Part shown: positions 54,217-62,607 of the stretch, one piece after another
Layout: the number at the start of each line of letters is the position of its first letter
Position numbering within the stretch: position 1 is the first letter of the stretch
NCBI RefSeq assembly: GCF_025148125.1
Contig: NZ_CP102267.1
Coordinates: forward strand, 3,048,501-3,112,500
DNA length: 64,000 bases
Direction: 5' to 3'
Origin: Blautia wexlerae DSM 19850
GTDB lineage: Bacteria > Bacillota > Clostridia > Lachnospirales > Lachnospiraceae
The notes under the pieces: model-generated
Database searches by the model: none
What the model saw: only the letters and a program-made list of their open reading frames with translations
Told to the model about the DNA's origin: nothing
Program-made: the position numbers and the translations under genes

Positions 54217-57200
54217 CTATTTCTCATCATCACTGATTTCAATCGGGTCAGATTCGAAAATAAATTTAACATTTCCGTCCATATCGCCGGATCTGTCTGT
54301 GAATGTTGTGTACATTACATCGTCAGACTGGATTACCTCAAATCTGTCAAGAATATCCTGAAGATCTCCGTTTACTGTATCATCCAGTTTCTTAATACCT
54401 TCTTTATAGAATTTCTTCTGTCCTTTGTTCAGTTCTTTTGCTCCGTCATTCAGATCGCTGATACCATCTTTAAGCTGATCACTGCCATCAGAAAGCTTAT
54501 CCGCACCATCCATTAATGTCTGAGTGCCTGATACAAGGCTGCCTGTTCCTGATGCAAGGGTCTGTGCTCCGGATACAAGTGTCTGGGTTCCTGATGCAAG
54601 CTTAGATGCTCCGCTGTTTAATGTAGAACTGTTCGAAGAAAGCTGATCTGCTCCGCTGTACAGTGTTCCACTGTTAGATGCCAGAGTTTCCACGCCACTT
54701 GTAATCTGACCTGTTGCAGAATTGATCTGAGACATACCACTGGTCAGGCTCTTTCTTGCGCTCTTAAGAGTCTTGGCTCCTTTTAACAGTGTCTGTGCAT
54801 TAACATTATTTTCGCCCTGAAGCTGTGCAATTCCATCTGTCAGTGTCTTTCCGGAACTAAGCAGTGTGTCTGCGCCGGAAATCATCTGTTCTGTGCTTGC
54901 TTTTGCAAGGCTTTCATATCCACTCTGGAGAGATTTATTTGCAGTAGTCAGCTGATCAGAGCCTGCTTTCAGCTGATCGATTCCCTGCAGCATTTCCGGA
55001 AGCTGCTGTCCAAGTCCGGTAAATAATGTACTCATCTGATTTACTGCTGTAGCAATCTGGGTTCCTGACTGAGCAAGCTGGGTTCCACTTGCTTTTAATG
55101 TGCCATCATTAGAAGTAAGCTCTTTTGCACCTTCATTTAACTGTGATACAGTCTCCTGCACTGTCTGCATTCCCTGAGTTAATGCCTGTAATTGCTGTTT
55201 CATCTGTTCAACACTGCTGTTGACTGCCTCTTCCTGTGCATCTGCTGTTGATTCTGCACTAGACGCAGATGCCCTTAAAGCGTCTGCTGCTGACTGCAAT
55301 GGTGACGTATCAGGTGCGGAGGCTGTAATTGTGGATGTATCAATATTAGATGCACTGTCCTCAGCTGCCTGAATAGAACCTAACGCACCATCAATCGCAG
55401 CTTCTACAGCAGCTGCTGTTTCATCATCCATATTGCTGGTATCAATATTATACAAAGCAGATTCTGCTGCTTCCAGCTGACTGCTGACTGCTGCAACTCC
55501 TGCATCTACAGAAGATGCATCTACAGAAGCCTCTGCGGAATCACTGATCCAGGATTCAATTGCATCTGCCTGACTGTTCATGGTTTCAGCACTGTCATTT
55601 AACTGTCCGGACATTGCATTTGCACTTTCTTCTATTTCTGAAGCTGTGGAAGCTCCCATGTTTTCAAGTGAGCTCTCAAGCTGGCTCAGTCCTGATGCAA
55701 GCTGTTCTACACTTTCAATATACTGGCCAACTGCAGAAGTGTAATCAGAAACGCCTGTTGTATAAGCCGTCATGCTGTCACTGAAATTAGCAATCTGATT
55801 TGCATCGATCTTAGATGAAAGAGCTGTCATTTTTTCTACAGCAGTCTGGATTCCATTTACAGCAGTATCAATTCCCGGAACAACCTGACCAATCCCATTC
55901 ACTAAACTCTTGATACCACCAGCATACTGACCCACACCGCCTGCAAGCTGATTAACTCCTGCAATATACTGCTGCATTCCGTCTGTCAGAGTAGTTGTTC
56001 CTGTTACATAACTCTGCACACCGCCTGCAAGCTGATTGCCGCCTGCAACATATGCATTTACACCATCGGAAAGAGATTTCATTCCAGCCTCATATTCAGC
56101 CATCTTGCTGTCCAGTGTATCTACTCCTGCTGTATATTGTTTGATTCCATCTGAAAGTGTGTCTGCCCCTGCTGTATAAGAGGAAACACCACTGTTTAAA
56201 GTCTGTGCCCCTGTATTCAGTGTCTGTGCTCCGCTGCTTAATTCCTTTGCTCCGTCATCCAGTTCTTTTGCTCCGTCATTCAGATCACTGACACCACTTT
56301 TCAGAGTTCCGATTCCATCATAAAATTCTTTATATTTGTCATTGAGTTTATTAGTTCCATCATAAAGATCTTTGGTTCCGTCTACCAGTTTTACTGCTGC
56401 ATCCGTCAGATCTTTCATTGAATCCTTCAGCTCATCCAGTCCATCCACATCATTCAGATCAATATCTTTGAAAATATCTGTAAGTGCTACGGTAAATGTA
56501 GAATTCATCTCACAGTCTGTAACATCTGCTTCCACTGTAAATCCTTCAGGGATATTCACTTCATCTGCAATATCAGAAGACATATCCAGACTTTCTTTCA
56601 TTCCCGGCATACCAAAACCGACAACAACATTTCTGCTTCCGTCAGAAATAACCTTACCGTTATCTACTGTAATATTGGAGAAATTATCTGTAGAAAGGAT
56701 CATTCCTGTCACCATAACAAAGGGTGAATAAATATCAGTCTTTTTGCCATTCACTGTTTTGGTTGTTTTAGAAGTATTTGTATATGTCACTTCCATTTTC
56801 AGATGTCCTGTCTTTCCTGCCAGAGCTTCCGGAGAAACCTCAGTTCCATCCATATAATATTTAATTCCTACGGAAACCGGGAGATTTTTCTCTGTCTTTC
56901 CCTGATAATAAATATCCTTTCCATCAGTACTCCAGGTCAGATCATTTCCGTTCTGAGTAAATGTTTCATCACCTTTTACGTTTTTTATATCCTGAAGATC
57001 AGAGGCATCTTTCACCTCAGAATTGGAACTGTCTCCGGAATTTTTCAGCCAGTCAGATACTGTGACATCCGTTACTTCTCCTCCGGCAGTTGTATTTACA
57101 TAAACGGTTTCTTCTTTCTGCAATCCATTATCACCTGTTGAAGCAGCTGCCATTACAGTACCTGCTCCGAGAACTACAGCCATTCCTGCTGCAAGCGTTG

Positions 57201-57231
57201 CTGCAGCTGCTTTCTTTCTGTTTCTGTTCAT
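54217..57231 (-). CDS. Giant secreted Xxx-Leu-Xxx-Xxx-Gly heptad-repeat protein
   Basis: Function not known. The 1004 residues begin with a signal peptide (about 1-30, cleavage near VMAAAS). Residues 30-270 form a non-repetitive, probably beta-rich domain. About 280-510 and 690-960 consist of degenerate heptads such as GAKELDDGAKELSSGAQTLNTG, the repeat seen in YhgE/Pip-type proteins. The middle (510-680) is Ala/Ser/Glu-rich and likely helical. A short C-terminal domain ends in acidic residues. YhgE-like relatives carry membrane helices at their end; here none is present. The gene lies 58 bases after the MMPL transporter gene and is surely co-transcribed. A periplasm-like extension or adaptor of that transporter is a reasonable inference. 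Confidence 0.88.
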   Translation of the reverse strand: MNRNRKKAAAATLAAGMAVVLGAGTVMAAASTGDNGLQKEETVYVNTTAGGEVTDVTVSDWLKNSGDSSNSEVKDASDLQDIKNVKGDETFTQNGNDLTWSTDGKDIYYQGKTEKNLPVSVGIKYYMDGTEVSPEALAGKTGHLKMEVTYTNTSKTTKTVNGKKTDIYSPFVMVTGMILSTDNFSNITVDNGKVISDGSRNVVVGFGMPGMKESLDMSSDIADEVNIPEGFTVEADVTDCEMNSTFTVALTDIFKDIDLNDVDGLDELKDSMKDLTDAAVKLVDGTKDLYDGTNKLNDKYKEFYDGIGTLKSGVSDLNDGAKELDDGAKELSSGAQTLNTGAQTLNSGVSSYTAGADTLSDGIKQYTAGVDTLDSKMAEYEAGMKSLSDGVNAYVAGGNQLAGGVQSYVTGTTTLTDGMQQYIAGVNQLAGGVGQYAGGIKSLVNGIGQVVPGIDTAVNGIQTAVEKMTALSSKIDANQIANFSDSMTAYTTGVSDYTSAVGQYIESVEQLASGLSQLESSLENMGASTASEIEESANAMSGQLNDSAETMNSQADAIESWISDSAEASVDASSVDAGVAAVSSQLEAAESALYNIDTSNMDDETAAAVEAAIDGALGSIQAAEDSASNIDTSTITASAPDTSPLQSAADALRASASSAESTADAQEEAVNSSVEQMKQQLQALTQGMQTVQETVSQLNEGAKELTSNDGTLKASGTQLAQSGTQIATAVNQMSTLFTGLGQQLPEMLQGIDQLKAGSDQLTTANKSLQSGYESLAKASTEQMISGADTLLSSGKTLTDGIAQLQGENNVNAQTLLKGAKTLKSARKSLTSGMSQINSATGQITSGVETLASNSGTLYSGADQLSSNSSTLNSGASKLASGTQTLVSGAQTLASGTGSLVSGTQTLMDGADKLSDGSDQLKDGISDLNDGAKELNKGQKKFYKEGIKKLDDTVNGDLQDILDRFEVIQSDDVMYTTFTDRSGDMDGNVKFIFESDPIEISDDEK

Positions 57232-57289
57232 AATAACTTACTCCTTTATTCTATCTCTTTACAATAAGCTTCTTTTTAAAAATCCTGAA

Positions 57290-59380
57290 TCACTGTTTCT
57301 TCTCTTTTGCCGGTTTCTTCTTGGCAAATCCAATAGATGTGTGGCAGATGAGAGAATCAAATATCATAAACATAGCCGGAAGTATAAACAATACCACCAG
57401 TGTACTGATTACAGCTCCACGTGAAAGCAGGTTTGTAATACTTCCGATCATATCTACCTGTGTATAAAGACCAACTCCGAAAGTTGCCGCAAAGAAGCTG
57501 CAGCCACTGATCACAATTGACTTCATGGAAGTTTTATGTGCGATGGCAATGGATTCTTTCTTACTCTTTCCAAGACCACGTTCTTTCTGGTATCTGCTGG
57601 TCATAAGGATTGCATAGTCAACAGTAGCTCCCAGCTGGATACAACCGATAACAATGCTTGCTACGAACACCACTTCCTTTCCCTGATAATAAGGAACGGA
57701 CATATTGACAAAAATCGCAAACTCAATAACTGCAACCAGAATAAACGGAAGCGAAATGGATTTAAACACAACCATGATAATAATGAAAATTGCCAGGATA
57801 GAGATAGTATTTACAGTCTTTAAATCCACATCCGTAACATCCTGAAGATCCTTGGTCAGAGGTGCTTCTCCGATTACCATGGATTCCGGACTGTATCCTT
57901 TTACAATCTTCTGGATCTCATCAATCTGATTGTTTACCTCGTCTGTAGCTGTTTTATATTTGGAACAGATAAATTCCATCTCGTACTCATCGCTTTCCAG
58001 CATCTTCTTCAGATTACTTGGGATCATGGTATCCGGGAATGCCGCACCTACGAAAGAGTCCATTCCAAGTGCCCATTTTACACCATCAACATCCTTGATC
58101 TGGTCAAGCATTTCTGTTTTTTCTTTTGATGTCAGACCTTTCTTTAATAACACCATATGAACATTATTCATATCAAAGGTTTCCTGAAGTTTGGCATTTG
58201 CCACATTACTGTCCAGCGTGGAAGGAAGTGACTTGTCAATATTGTAGTAATTCTTCAGATTGTTATTTCCATGAATTGCCGGGAAAAGCATTACCAGGAA
58301 AATGATCAGCCATACTTTATAATGCTTTGTAATAAAAGCAGATGCCTTATCAAAGCTTGGAAGCAGCGGCTTATGTGTTGTTTTTTCAATGGCTCCGTCA
58401 AAAGTAAGCACCAGAGCAGGGAGCAAAGTAACACAACACAGAACACCGATAACAACTCCCTTGGCCATTACGATACCCATATCACGTCCAAGTGAGAAGG
58501 TCATAAAGCAAAGTGCGATAAATCCGGCTACTGTTGTAATAGAACTTCCGATTACAGATTTGAAGGTTGCATTGATGGCATGTGCCATAGCCCTCTCTTT
58601 ATCACCCTCAAACCGCTTCTTATTCTCCTCATAACTGTTCAGCAGGAAAATGGAATAATCCATGGTAACACCAAGCTGCAGGACTGCTGTCAGTGCCTGA
58701 GTGATGTATGAAATCTGACCAAGAAAAATATTACTTCCAAGATTATACAAGACTGCAACACCAATGCAGAGCAAAAACAAAACCGGAACTACCAGAGAAT
58801 CCATTGCAAGGAGCAACACTATCAGAGAAAGGCAGGAAGCAATCACAACGTAAATCGGCATTTCCTTAAGTGCGATCTGTTTGATATCAGTAACAATGCC
58901 TGTCATTCCACTGACAAAACAGTTCTTTGAAGTAATCTTACGAATCTGCGTCACAGCTTCCATGGAAGTTTCTGATGATGTTGTATTATCAAACAACGCG
59001 ATCATCATAGTTGCATCTCCGTTAAAAAATGCCTCTCTCAAATCCTTCGGAAGCATTTCTACAGGAACGGAAACATCCAGGACACTGTCATACCACAGTA
59101 CTTTTTTCACGTGATCAACTGCTTCGATTTTCTCTTTCAGAGCAGCTACATCCTTCAGTTCCATATCCTCCACCACTATCATGGAAAAGGCTCCCATCCC
59201 AAACTGATCTACCATAATGTCCTGTCCATCAACTGTCTCAAGGGTATCCGGCAGATAACTCAGTACATCGTAGTTGATTCTGGTCGCCGCCATACCGAGA
59301 TATGAAGGGATCAGCAATGCAATTCCGATGATAATGATCAGTATCTTGTGTTTTGCAATCCACTTTCCTACCTTAATCAT
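57290..59380 (-). CDS. RND/MMPL-family transporter
   Basis: Proton-driven transporter of lipids or amphiphiles of the MMPL/HpnN/YdgH type. The 696 residues have a first helix (10-30), an extracytoplasmic domain (about 32-175), a block of five to six helices, a second extracytoplasmic domain (about 375-520) and a second block. The proton-relay aspartates are visible in LGVTMDYSIFLLNSYEE and LGATVDYAILMTSRYQ, one per half. A Lys-rich tail follows. It is first in a two-gene operon with the heptad-repeat protein; a promoter bracketed by TetR-type operators lies in front. Confidence 0.93.
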   Translation of the reverse strand: MIKVGKWIAKHKILIIIIGIALLIPSYLGMAATRINYDVLSYLPDTLETVDGQDIMVDQFGMGAFSMIVVEDMELKDVAALKEKIEAVDHVKKVLWYDSVLDVSVPVEMLPKDLREAFFNGDATMMIALFDNTTSSETSMEAVTQIRKITSKNCFVSGMTGIVTDIKQIALKEMPIYVVIASCLSLIVLLLAMDSLVVPVLFLLCIGVAVLYNLGSNIFLGQISYITQALTAVLQLGVTMDYSIFLLNSYEENKKRFEGDKERAMAHAINATFKSVIGSSITTVAGFIALCFMTFSLGRDMGIVMAKGVVIGVLCCVTLLPALVLTFDGAIEKTTHKPLLPSFDKASAFITKHYKVWLIIFLVMLFPAIHGNNNLKNYYNIDKSLPSTLDSNVANAKLQETFDMNNVHMVLLKKGLTSKEKTEMLDQIKDVDGVKWALGMDSFVGAAFPDTMIPSNLKKMLESDEYEMEFICSKYKTATDEVNNQIDEIQKIVKGYSPESMVIGEAPLTKDLQDVTDVDLKTVNTISILAIFIIIMVVFKSISLPFILVAVIEFAIFVNMSVPYYQGKEVVFVASIVIGCIQLGATVDYAILMTSRYQKERGLGKSKKESIAIAHKTSMKSIVISGCSFFAATFGVGLYTQVDMIGSITNLLSRGAVISTLVVLFILPAMFMIFDSLICHTSIGFAKKKPAKEKKQ

Positions 59381-59428
59381 CTTTTTCTCCTCTTCTTTCT
59401 TTATTATTGATACTGTTTGATCATTCTA

Positions 59429-59441
59429 TGACTAACAGTCA
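59429..59441. promoter_or_regulatory. TetR-type operator O1 (TGACT-AAC-AGTCA)
   Basis: Perfect 5+3+5 palindrome downstream of the predicted MMPL transcription start, a roadblock position. Confidence 0.7.
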
Positions 59442-59459
59442 TTTTTTATTTCATGGAAT

Positions 59460-59488
59460 GTTATATAACAAAAATGACTTTCAGTCAA
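59460..59488 (-). promoter_or_regulatory. Promoter of the MMPL operon
   Basis: On the minus strand TTGACT (59483-59488) has a 17-base spacer to TATAAC (59460-59465). The -35 lies inside operator O2. Confidence 0.75.
59475..59487. promoter_or_regulatory. TetR-type operator O2 (TGACT-TTC-AGTCA)
   Basis: Second copy of the palindrome; it overlaps the -35 element of the MMPL promoter. Confidence 0.75.
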
Positions 59489-59538
59489 TAATCATTCTTC
59501 ACAATTTGTCTAAATTTTTCCAGAACAAAAATGTAATA

Positions 59539-59566
59539 TTGACTTTCAGTCATTTTTGTTTAAAAT
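59539..59566 (+). promoter_or_regulatory. Promoter of the TetR gene
   Basis: TTGACT (59539-59544) has a 16-base spacer to TAAAAT (59561-59566). The -35 is inside operator O3. Confidence 0.6.
59540..59552. promoter_or_regulatory. TetR-type operator O3 (TGACT-TTC-AGTCA)
   Basis: Third copy of the palindrome; it overlaps the -35 of the TetR gene promoter, so the regulator probably represses itself. Confidence 0.75.
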
Positions 59567-59630
59567 GGTAATTATATATGATCACAATATAATTACAAAG
59601 TAAGCTTATGTTGCTGTGAACAGTAAGACG

Positions 59631-59681
59631 CTTATTGCTTTTCGCAAACTCCGCAGCGGGACTTACCTGATTCGGTTAAAA
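59631..59681. repeat. ~50 bp intergenic repeat, copy 2
   Basis: Nearly identical to 13716-13765. It is preceded at 59615-59627 by TGTGAACAGTAAG, the terminal motif of the 144 bp repeat. It lies in the predicted leader of the TetR gene. The 337-base gap between MMPL and TetR genes holds only the two promoters, three operators and this repeat. Confidence 0.8.
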
Positions 59682-59717
59682 TGTTATGTATACAATAGAG
59701 GAAGGAATGAATCTGAA

Positions 59718-60377
59718 ATGGGAAAACTGGAGCTGAATAAAAAGAAGAAAAAAGATGCTCTTTTCAACACTGCCTTTGAACTTTTTACGACGAAGGGACT
59801 TACCAAAACTACAATTTCAGATATTGTAGATCAGGCCGGGGTTGCCAAAGGGACTTTTTACCTCTATTTTAAGGATAAATATGATATCCGGAATAAACTG
59901 GTTTCCCACAAGACCGGAGAATTGTTTTTCCGGGCCCATGAGGCTGTGCAGAATGCACATATCAGCGAATTTGACAGGCAGGTACATTTTATTATAGATT
60001 ACATTCTTACTGAGTTGAATAAAGACCGTACTCTCCTGCTGTTTATTTCAAAGAATCTTGCCTGGGGTGTCTTCAAGGGTGCTTTTGAGGAAAAAATGCC
60101 TGACGACGAATATAATTTTTATCAGTCCTATCTGGATATGCTTGCTCAAAGCGGACTACATTATAAAAATCCGGAACTGATGCTCTTTACGATCATTGAG
60201 CTGGTAGGTTCCACCTGCTACAGCTGCATTCTGTATCAGCAGCCTGTGTCTCTGGCTGAGTACCGTCCTTATCTGCACAGGACTATTTCAGGAATTATGG
60301 AAACTTTTTCACAGGATCATACTACATGTGAAGTTTTGTCTTCCGACACCAAAACACATGTGGACCATACAGCATAA
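59718..60377 (+). CDS. TetR-family transcriptional regulator
   Basis: Probable repressor of the divergent MMPL operon and of itself. The 219 residues have the TetR helix-turn-helix at about 13-55 (ALFNTAFELFTTKGLTKTTISDIVDQAGVAKGTFYLYFKDKYDI) and an all-helical ligand-binding domain with no clear similarity to a known sensor. The ATG at 59718 gives a normal N-terminus; the frame remains open upstream through the 50 bp repeat to 59616, which would add an untypical segment. Operators of a single type lie at both promoters. Confidence 0.92.
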   Translation: MGKLELNKKKKKDALFNTAFELFTTKGLTKTTISDIVDQAGVAKGTFYLYFKDKYDIRNKLVSHKTGELFFRAHEAVQNAHISEFDRQVHFIIDYILTELNKDRTLLLFISKNLAWGVFKGAFEEKMPDDEYNFYQSYLDMLAQSGLHYKNPELMLFTIIELVGSTCYSCILYQQPVSLAEYRPYLHRTISGIMETFSQDHTTCEVLSSDTKTHVDHTA

Positions 60378-60424
60378 TCACTATGGCAACCCTCATAAAT
60401 GATACATTTAAAAAGATTGCTGTA

Positions 60425-60646
60425 AAAAAGGCAAGCCTCCGGAGCCCAGATTTTTCATTCTGTATCCCGGAGCGTGTCTGAAAAATCATTCCCGCAATCT
60501 GCACGCCCCACTTTGTGGGATATTTCACCCGAATTCAGTTGCCGTAGCCCGCTACGGCGCCCTCATCCGGGCACAATATCCCACAAATTGTGACGCACAT
60601 CTTGCAGAAAGCCTTTTTCAGACACACTCCGGAGGTTTGTCTTTTT
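60425..60646. repeat. ~220 bp imperfect palindrome, element 3
   Basis: Outer arms AAAAAGGCAAGCCTCCGGAG / CTCCGGAGGTTTGTCTTTTT; next GTGTCTGAAAAA / TTTTTCAGACAC and TTTGTGGGATATT / AATATCCCACAAA; centre CCCG...CGGG around GCCGTAGC-CC-GCTACGGC. It fills the gap between the convergent TetR and MBL genes and touches the MBL stop codon, so it may act as a bidirectional terminator. Confidence 0.88.
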
Positions 60647-61445
60647 ATAATTTGTAGGTTTCCAGATCATCAGGAATCCAGAGATTTCCTTTATAATACT
60701 GTCTGCCTTCTTCTGTGTAGAGCTCCTTTCGTCTGGAAATATTTTTATCCTCTGTATGATACAGAATCAGATTCTCTGCTTCCAGTTTCTGTGCCAGCTC
60801 ACAGGCATCCTTTACAGTAGAATGATGTTTCTCATATGGTTTGAATTTATCTGCCTGAGAGAACAGACAGAATGCCTCATGAAGAAGCCATGTGCTGTTT
60901 CTGGCATATTTCTGTTCACATTCATTATATGGCTCATCTCCACAACAGGTCAGCTTCTTTCCCTCTGCGTACTCCATGCAGAACCCAAACTGTTTTGCCT
61001 TTGTAGACAGAATATCAAAAAATGTCACCCTGTGTCCCAGAATCGTTCTATCTTCTCCGTCCTTTACTTCTTCCAGATGGACTTTGTCTCCGATAAATTT
61101 CGTTTCCTTTGGTGTGAGAAGCATCTCTGCCATCTGTTTCAGCAGGCTGATCACTTCATCATGTCCATAGATAGTCACTTCACCGCCAAACTGTCCTCTT
61201 GCCATTCCCTGACAATACATACGAAGCATCCAGATGATTCCAAGCAGATGATCGATGTGTTTATGTGTCACAAATATAGTGCTGATTTCTTTCCAGCTGA
61301 TTCCTGCGTCCTCCAGCTGCTTCAGAATTGTATTTCCGCCACCTCCGTCTATCATAAAATATTCTTTATCTTTATTTAGCACAAAACAGGTGTTATAGCA
61401 TTTCGTCACCTTTGCATTTCCGGTTCCCAATATTGTAAGTTTCAT
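60645..61445 (-). CDS. MBL-fold metallo-hydrolase (RNase Z-like)
   Basis: Metallo-beta-lactamase-fold hydrolase. The 266 residues start MKLTILGTGNAKVTKCYNTCF and carry the metal motif THKHIDHLLG (HxHxDH, about 56-65). Later ligands are seen in CCGDEPYNE and LHEAFC...HSTVKDACELAQ, close to the RNase Z pattern, but the family also includes phosphodiesterases and other hydrolases; the substrate is unknown. The start at 61445 is fixed by GGGAGG; the longer frame to 61586 runs into the repeat element. Confidence 0.85.
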   Translation of the reverse strand: MKLTILGTGNAKVTKCYNTCFVLNKDKEYFMIDGGGGNTILKQLEDAGISWKEISTIFVTHKHIDHLLGIIWMLRMYCQGMARGQFGGEVTIYGHDEVISLLKQMAEMLLTPKETKFIGDKVHLEEVKDGEDRTILGHRVTFFDILSTKAKQFGFCMEYAEGKKLTCCGDEPYNECEQKYARNSTWLLHEAFCLFSQADKFKPYEKHHSTVKDACELAQKLEAENLILYHTEDKNISRRKELYTEEGRQYYKGNLWIPDDLETYKL

Positions 61446-61565
61446 CTTTATGTACCTCCCGACTTTCTTTGGATGCTGACACTTAGAAGGCAGCAAATAT
61501 TTCCTATATATAATAACATATTCGAAAACAAAAAGAAATCTGTCTGTCAGACGATATGAATCTTC

Positions 61566-61708
61566 GTTACTGTTCACTCCGTTCACAGTAACTTAGCCAA
61601 AGTTCATTCCAGATTGCCTGCGGCAATGGAATTTTGGCTTGTATGTCTCGGGATTTTGGCATATTCATGCCAAAACACCTCGCGGGATAGTGGTATGTGA
61701 ACAGTAAC
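61566..61708. repeat. 144 bp multi-hairpin repeat, copy 2
   Basis: Starts GTTACTGTTCAC and ends with its exact complement GTGAACAGTAAC, a 12-bp terminal inverted repeat. Nearly identical to 19293-19436. A partial internal copy (GGCAATGAAATTTCGACTTG) follows at about 61724-61743. It lies in the 364-base gap between the MBL and cotJA genes, which otherwise holds only the cotJ upstream region. Confidence 0.9.
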
Positions 61709-61809
61709 GAATCTTCACTATGGCAATGAAATTTCGACTTGTATGAGCACGGTTTTATGAGCATGACATAAAATATAATGTAAACAGTTTTCAGAGAAGG
61801 GAATTATAT

Positions 61810-62133
61810 ATGGAAAATTATCGGATGGGATGTTCCGGCAACCGCCCTTATAACCGTACCTGCGGTATGAATATGCCTCAGCCTTCAAATAGAAATATGA
61901 ATAGTTCCGAATGCTTTGTCAGAAACACGACAGACTGCAGCTGTACTATACCGGGTGTCAAAGAAAAAAAACATGAAATGTTTTCGCATCTTCAGTATCT
62001 GGAACCTGCAATGGCATATGTTCCCTGCCAGAAGTTTACAGAGAATTTCCCACTGCAGTATGCATTAAATGCAGGAACCATTTTCCCACAGTTATGCAAA
62101 CCATTTTGTGGAAAGAGAGGTATTCGAAGATGA
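61810..62133 (+). CDS. cotJA: Spore coat protein CotJA
   Basis: Component of the inner spore coat made in the mother cell. The 107 residues have a variable, Asn/Cys-rich N-terminus (1-65) and the conserved CotJA core YLEPAMAYVPCQKFTENFPLQYALNAGTIFPQL (about 67-100). It is longer than Bacillus CotJA (about 80). RBS GAGAAGGG precedes it. A CATAAAAT at 61767-61774 resembles a sigma-E -10 box, but no matching -35 was seen. First gene of cotJA-cotJB-cotJC. Confidence 0.9.
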   Translation: MENYRMGCSGNRPYNRTCGMNMPQPSNRNMNSSECFVRNTTDCSCTIPGVKEKKHEMFSHLQYLEPAMAYVPCQKFTENFPLQYALNAGTIFPQLCKPFCGKRGIRR

Positions 62134-62405
62134 AAACAGATTGCTCCCAAAAACAGTTATTAAACCGTATCGATCAGGTCAGTTTCGCAGTCAATGATAT
62201 GACTCTGTACCTTGACACACATCCCTGTGATGAAAAGGCTCTGACTTACTGTCACGAACTTGTGCAGGAACGAAAAAAGCTATTAAAAGAATACGCCGAA
62301 GCATATGGTCCCCTGATTATTGACATTACAGATCAGACCGGAGAATCCATCTGGAAATGGATGGAACAGCCATTCCCATGGGAAAAGGAAGGAGCGTGCA
62401 GATAA
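62130..62405 (+). CDS. cotJB: Spore coat protein CotJB
   Basis: Second member of the cotJ coat operon, 91 residues. Characteristic parts are LLNRIDQVSFAVNDMTLYLDTHPCDEKAL (about 10-38), ERKKLLKEYAEAYGPL and the aromatic end WKWMEQPFPWEKEG. Its ATG at 62130 overlaps the end of cotJA by four bases; AGAGG lies ten bases upstream. Confidence 0.92.
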   Translation: MKTDCSQKQLLNRIDQVSFAVNDMTLYLDTHPCDEKALTYCHELVQERKKLLKEYAEAYGPLIIDITDQTGESIWKWMEQPFPWEKEGACR

Positions 62406-62408
62406 TTT

Positions 62409-62507
62409 ATGTGGAATTATGAAAAAAGGCTTCAATATCCGATCAATATCACACAACCCAATGCCAAAATTGCACAGTATATCATGAGCCAGTACGGTGG
62501 CCCATAG
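62409..62507 (+). pseudogene. cotJC: cotJC truncated after 32 codons (manganese-catalase-like coat protein)
   Basis: Starting three bases after cotJB, an ATG opens MWNYEKRLQYPINITQPNAK and ends in SQYGGP followed by TAG. This matches the first 32 residues of CotJC, a ferritin-like manganese-catalase homologue of about 190-200 residues, in which QYGGP is normally followed by DGELxA. Everything after the proline codon is foreign: no further CotJC homology is found to the right. The break coincides with the beginning of DNA that encodes a phage-type endolysin. The remainder of the gene may lie beyond the window. Confidence 0.88.
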
Positions 62508-62555
62508 TGTAATACCCTATAATATATAAGAAGCAATGAAGCTGATACAATATCT

Positions 62556-62594
62556 TATGGGTAAGGGTACTCATTGTACCCATACTCTTTTTTT
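62556..62594 (+). terminator. Terminator after truncated cotJC
   Basis: TATGGGTA and TACCCATA form an 8-bp stem; CTC and a run of seven T follow on the plus strand. It belongs to the DNA right of the cotJC break point. Confidence 0.7.
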
Positions 62595-62607
62595 ATTTAT
62601 ATTTACT

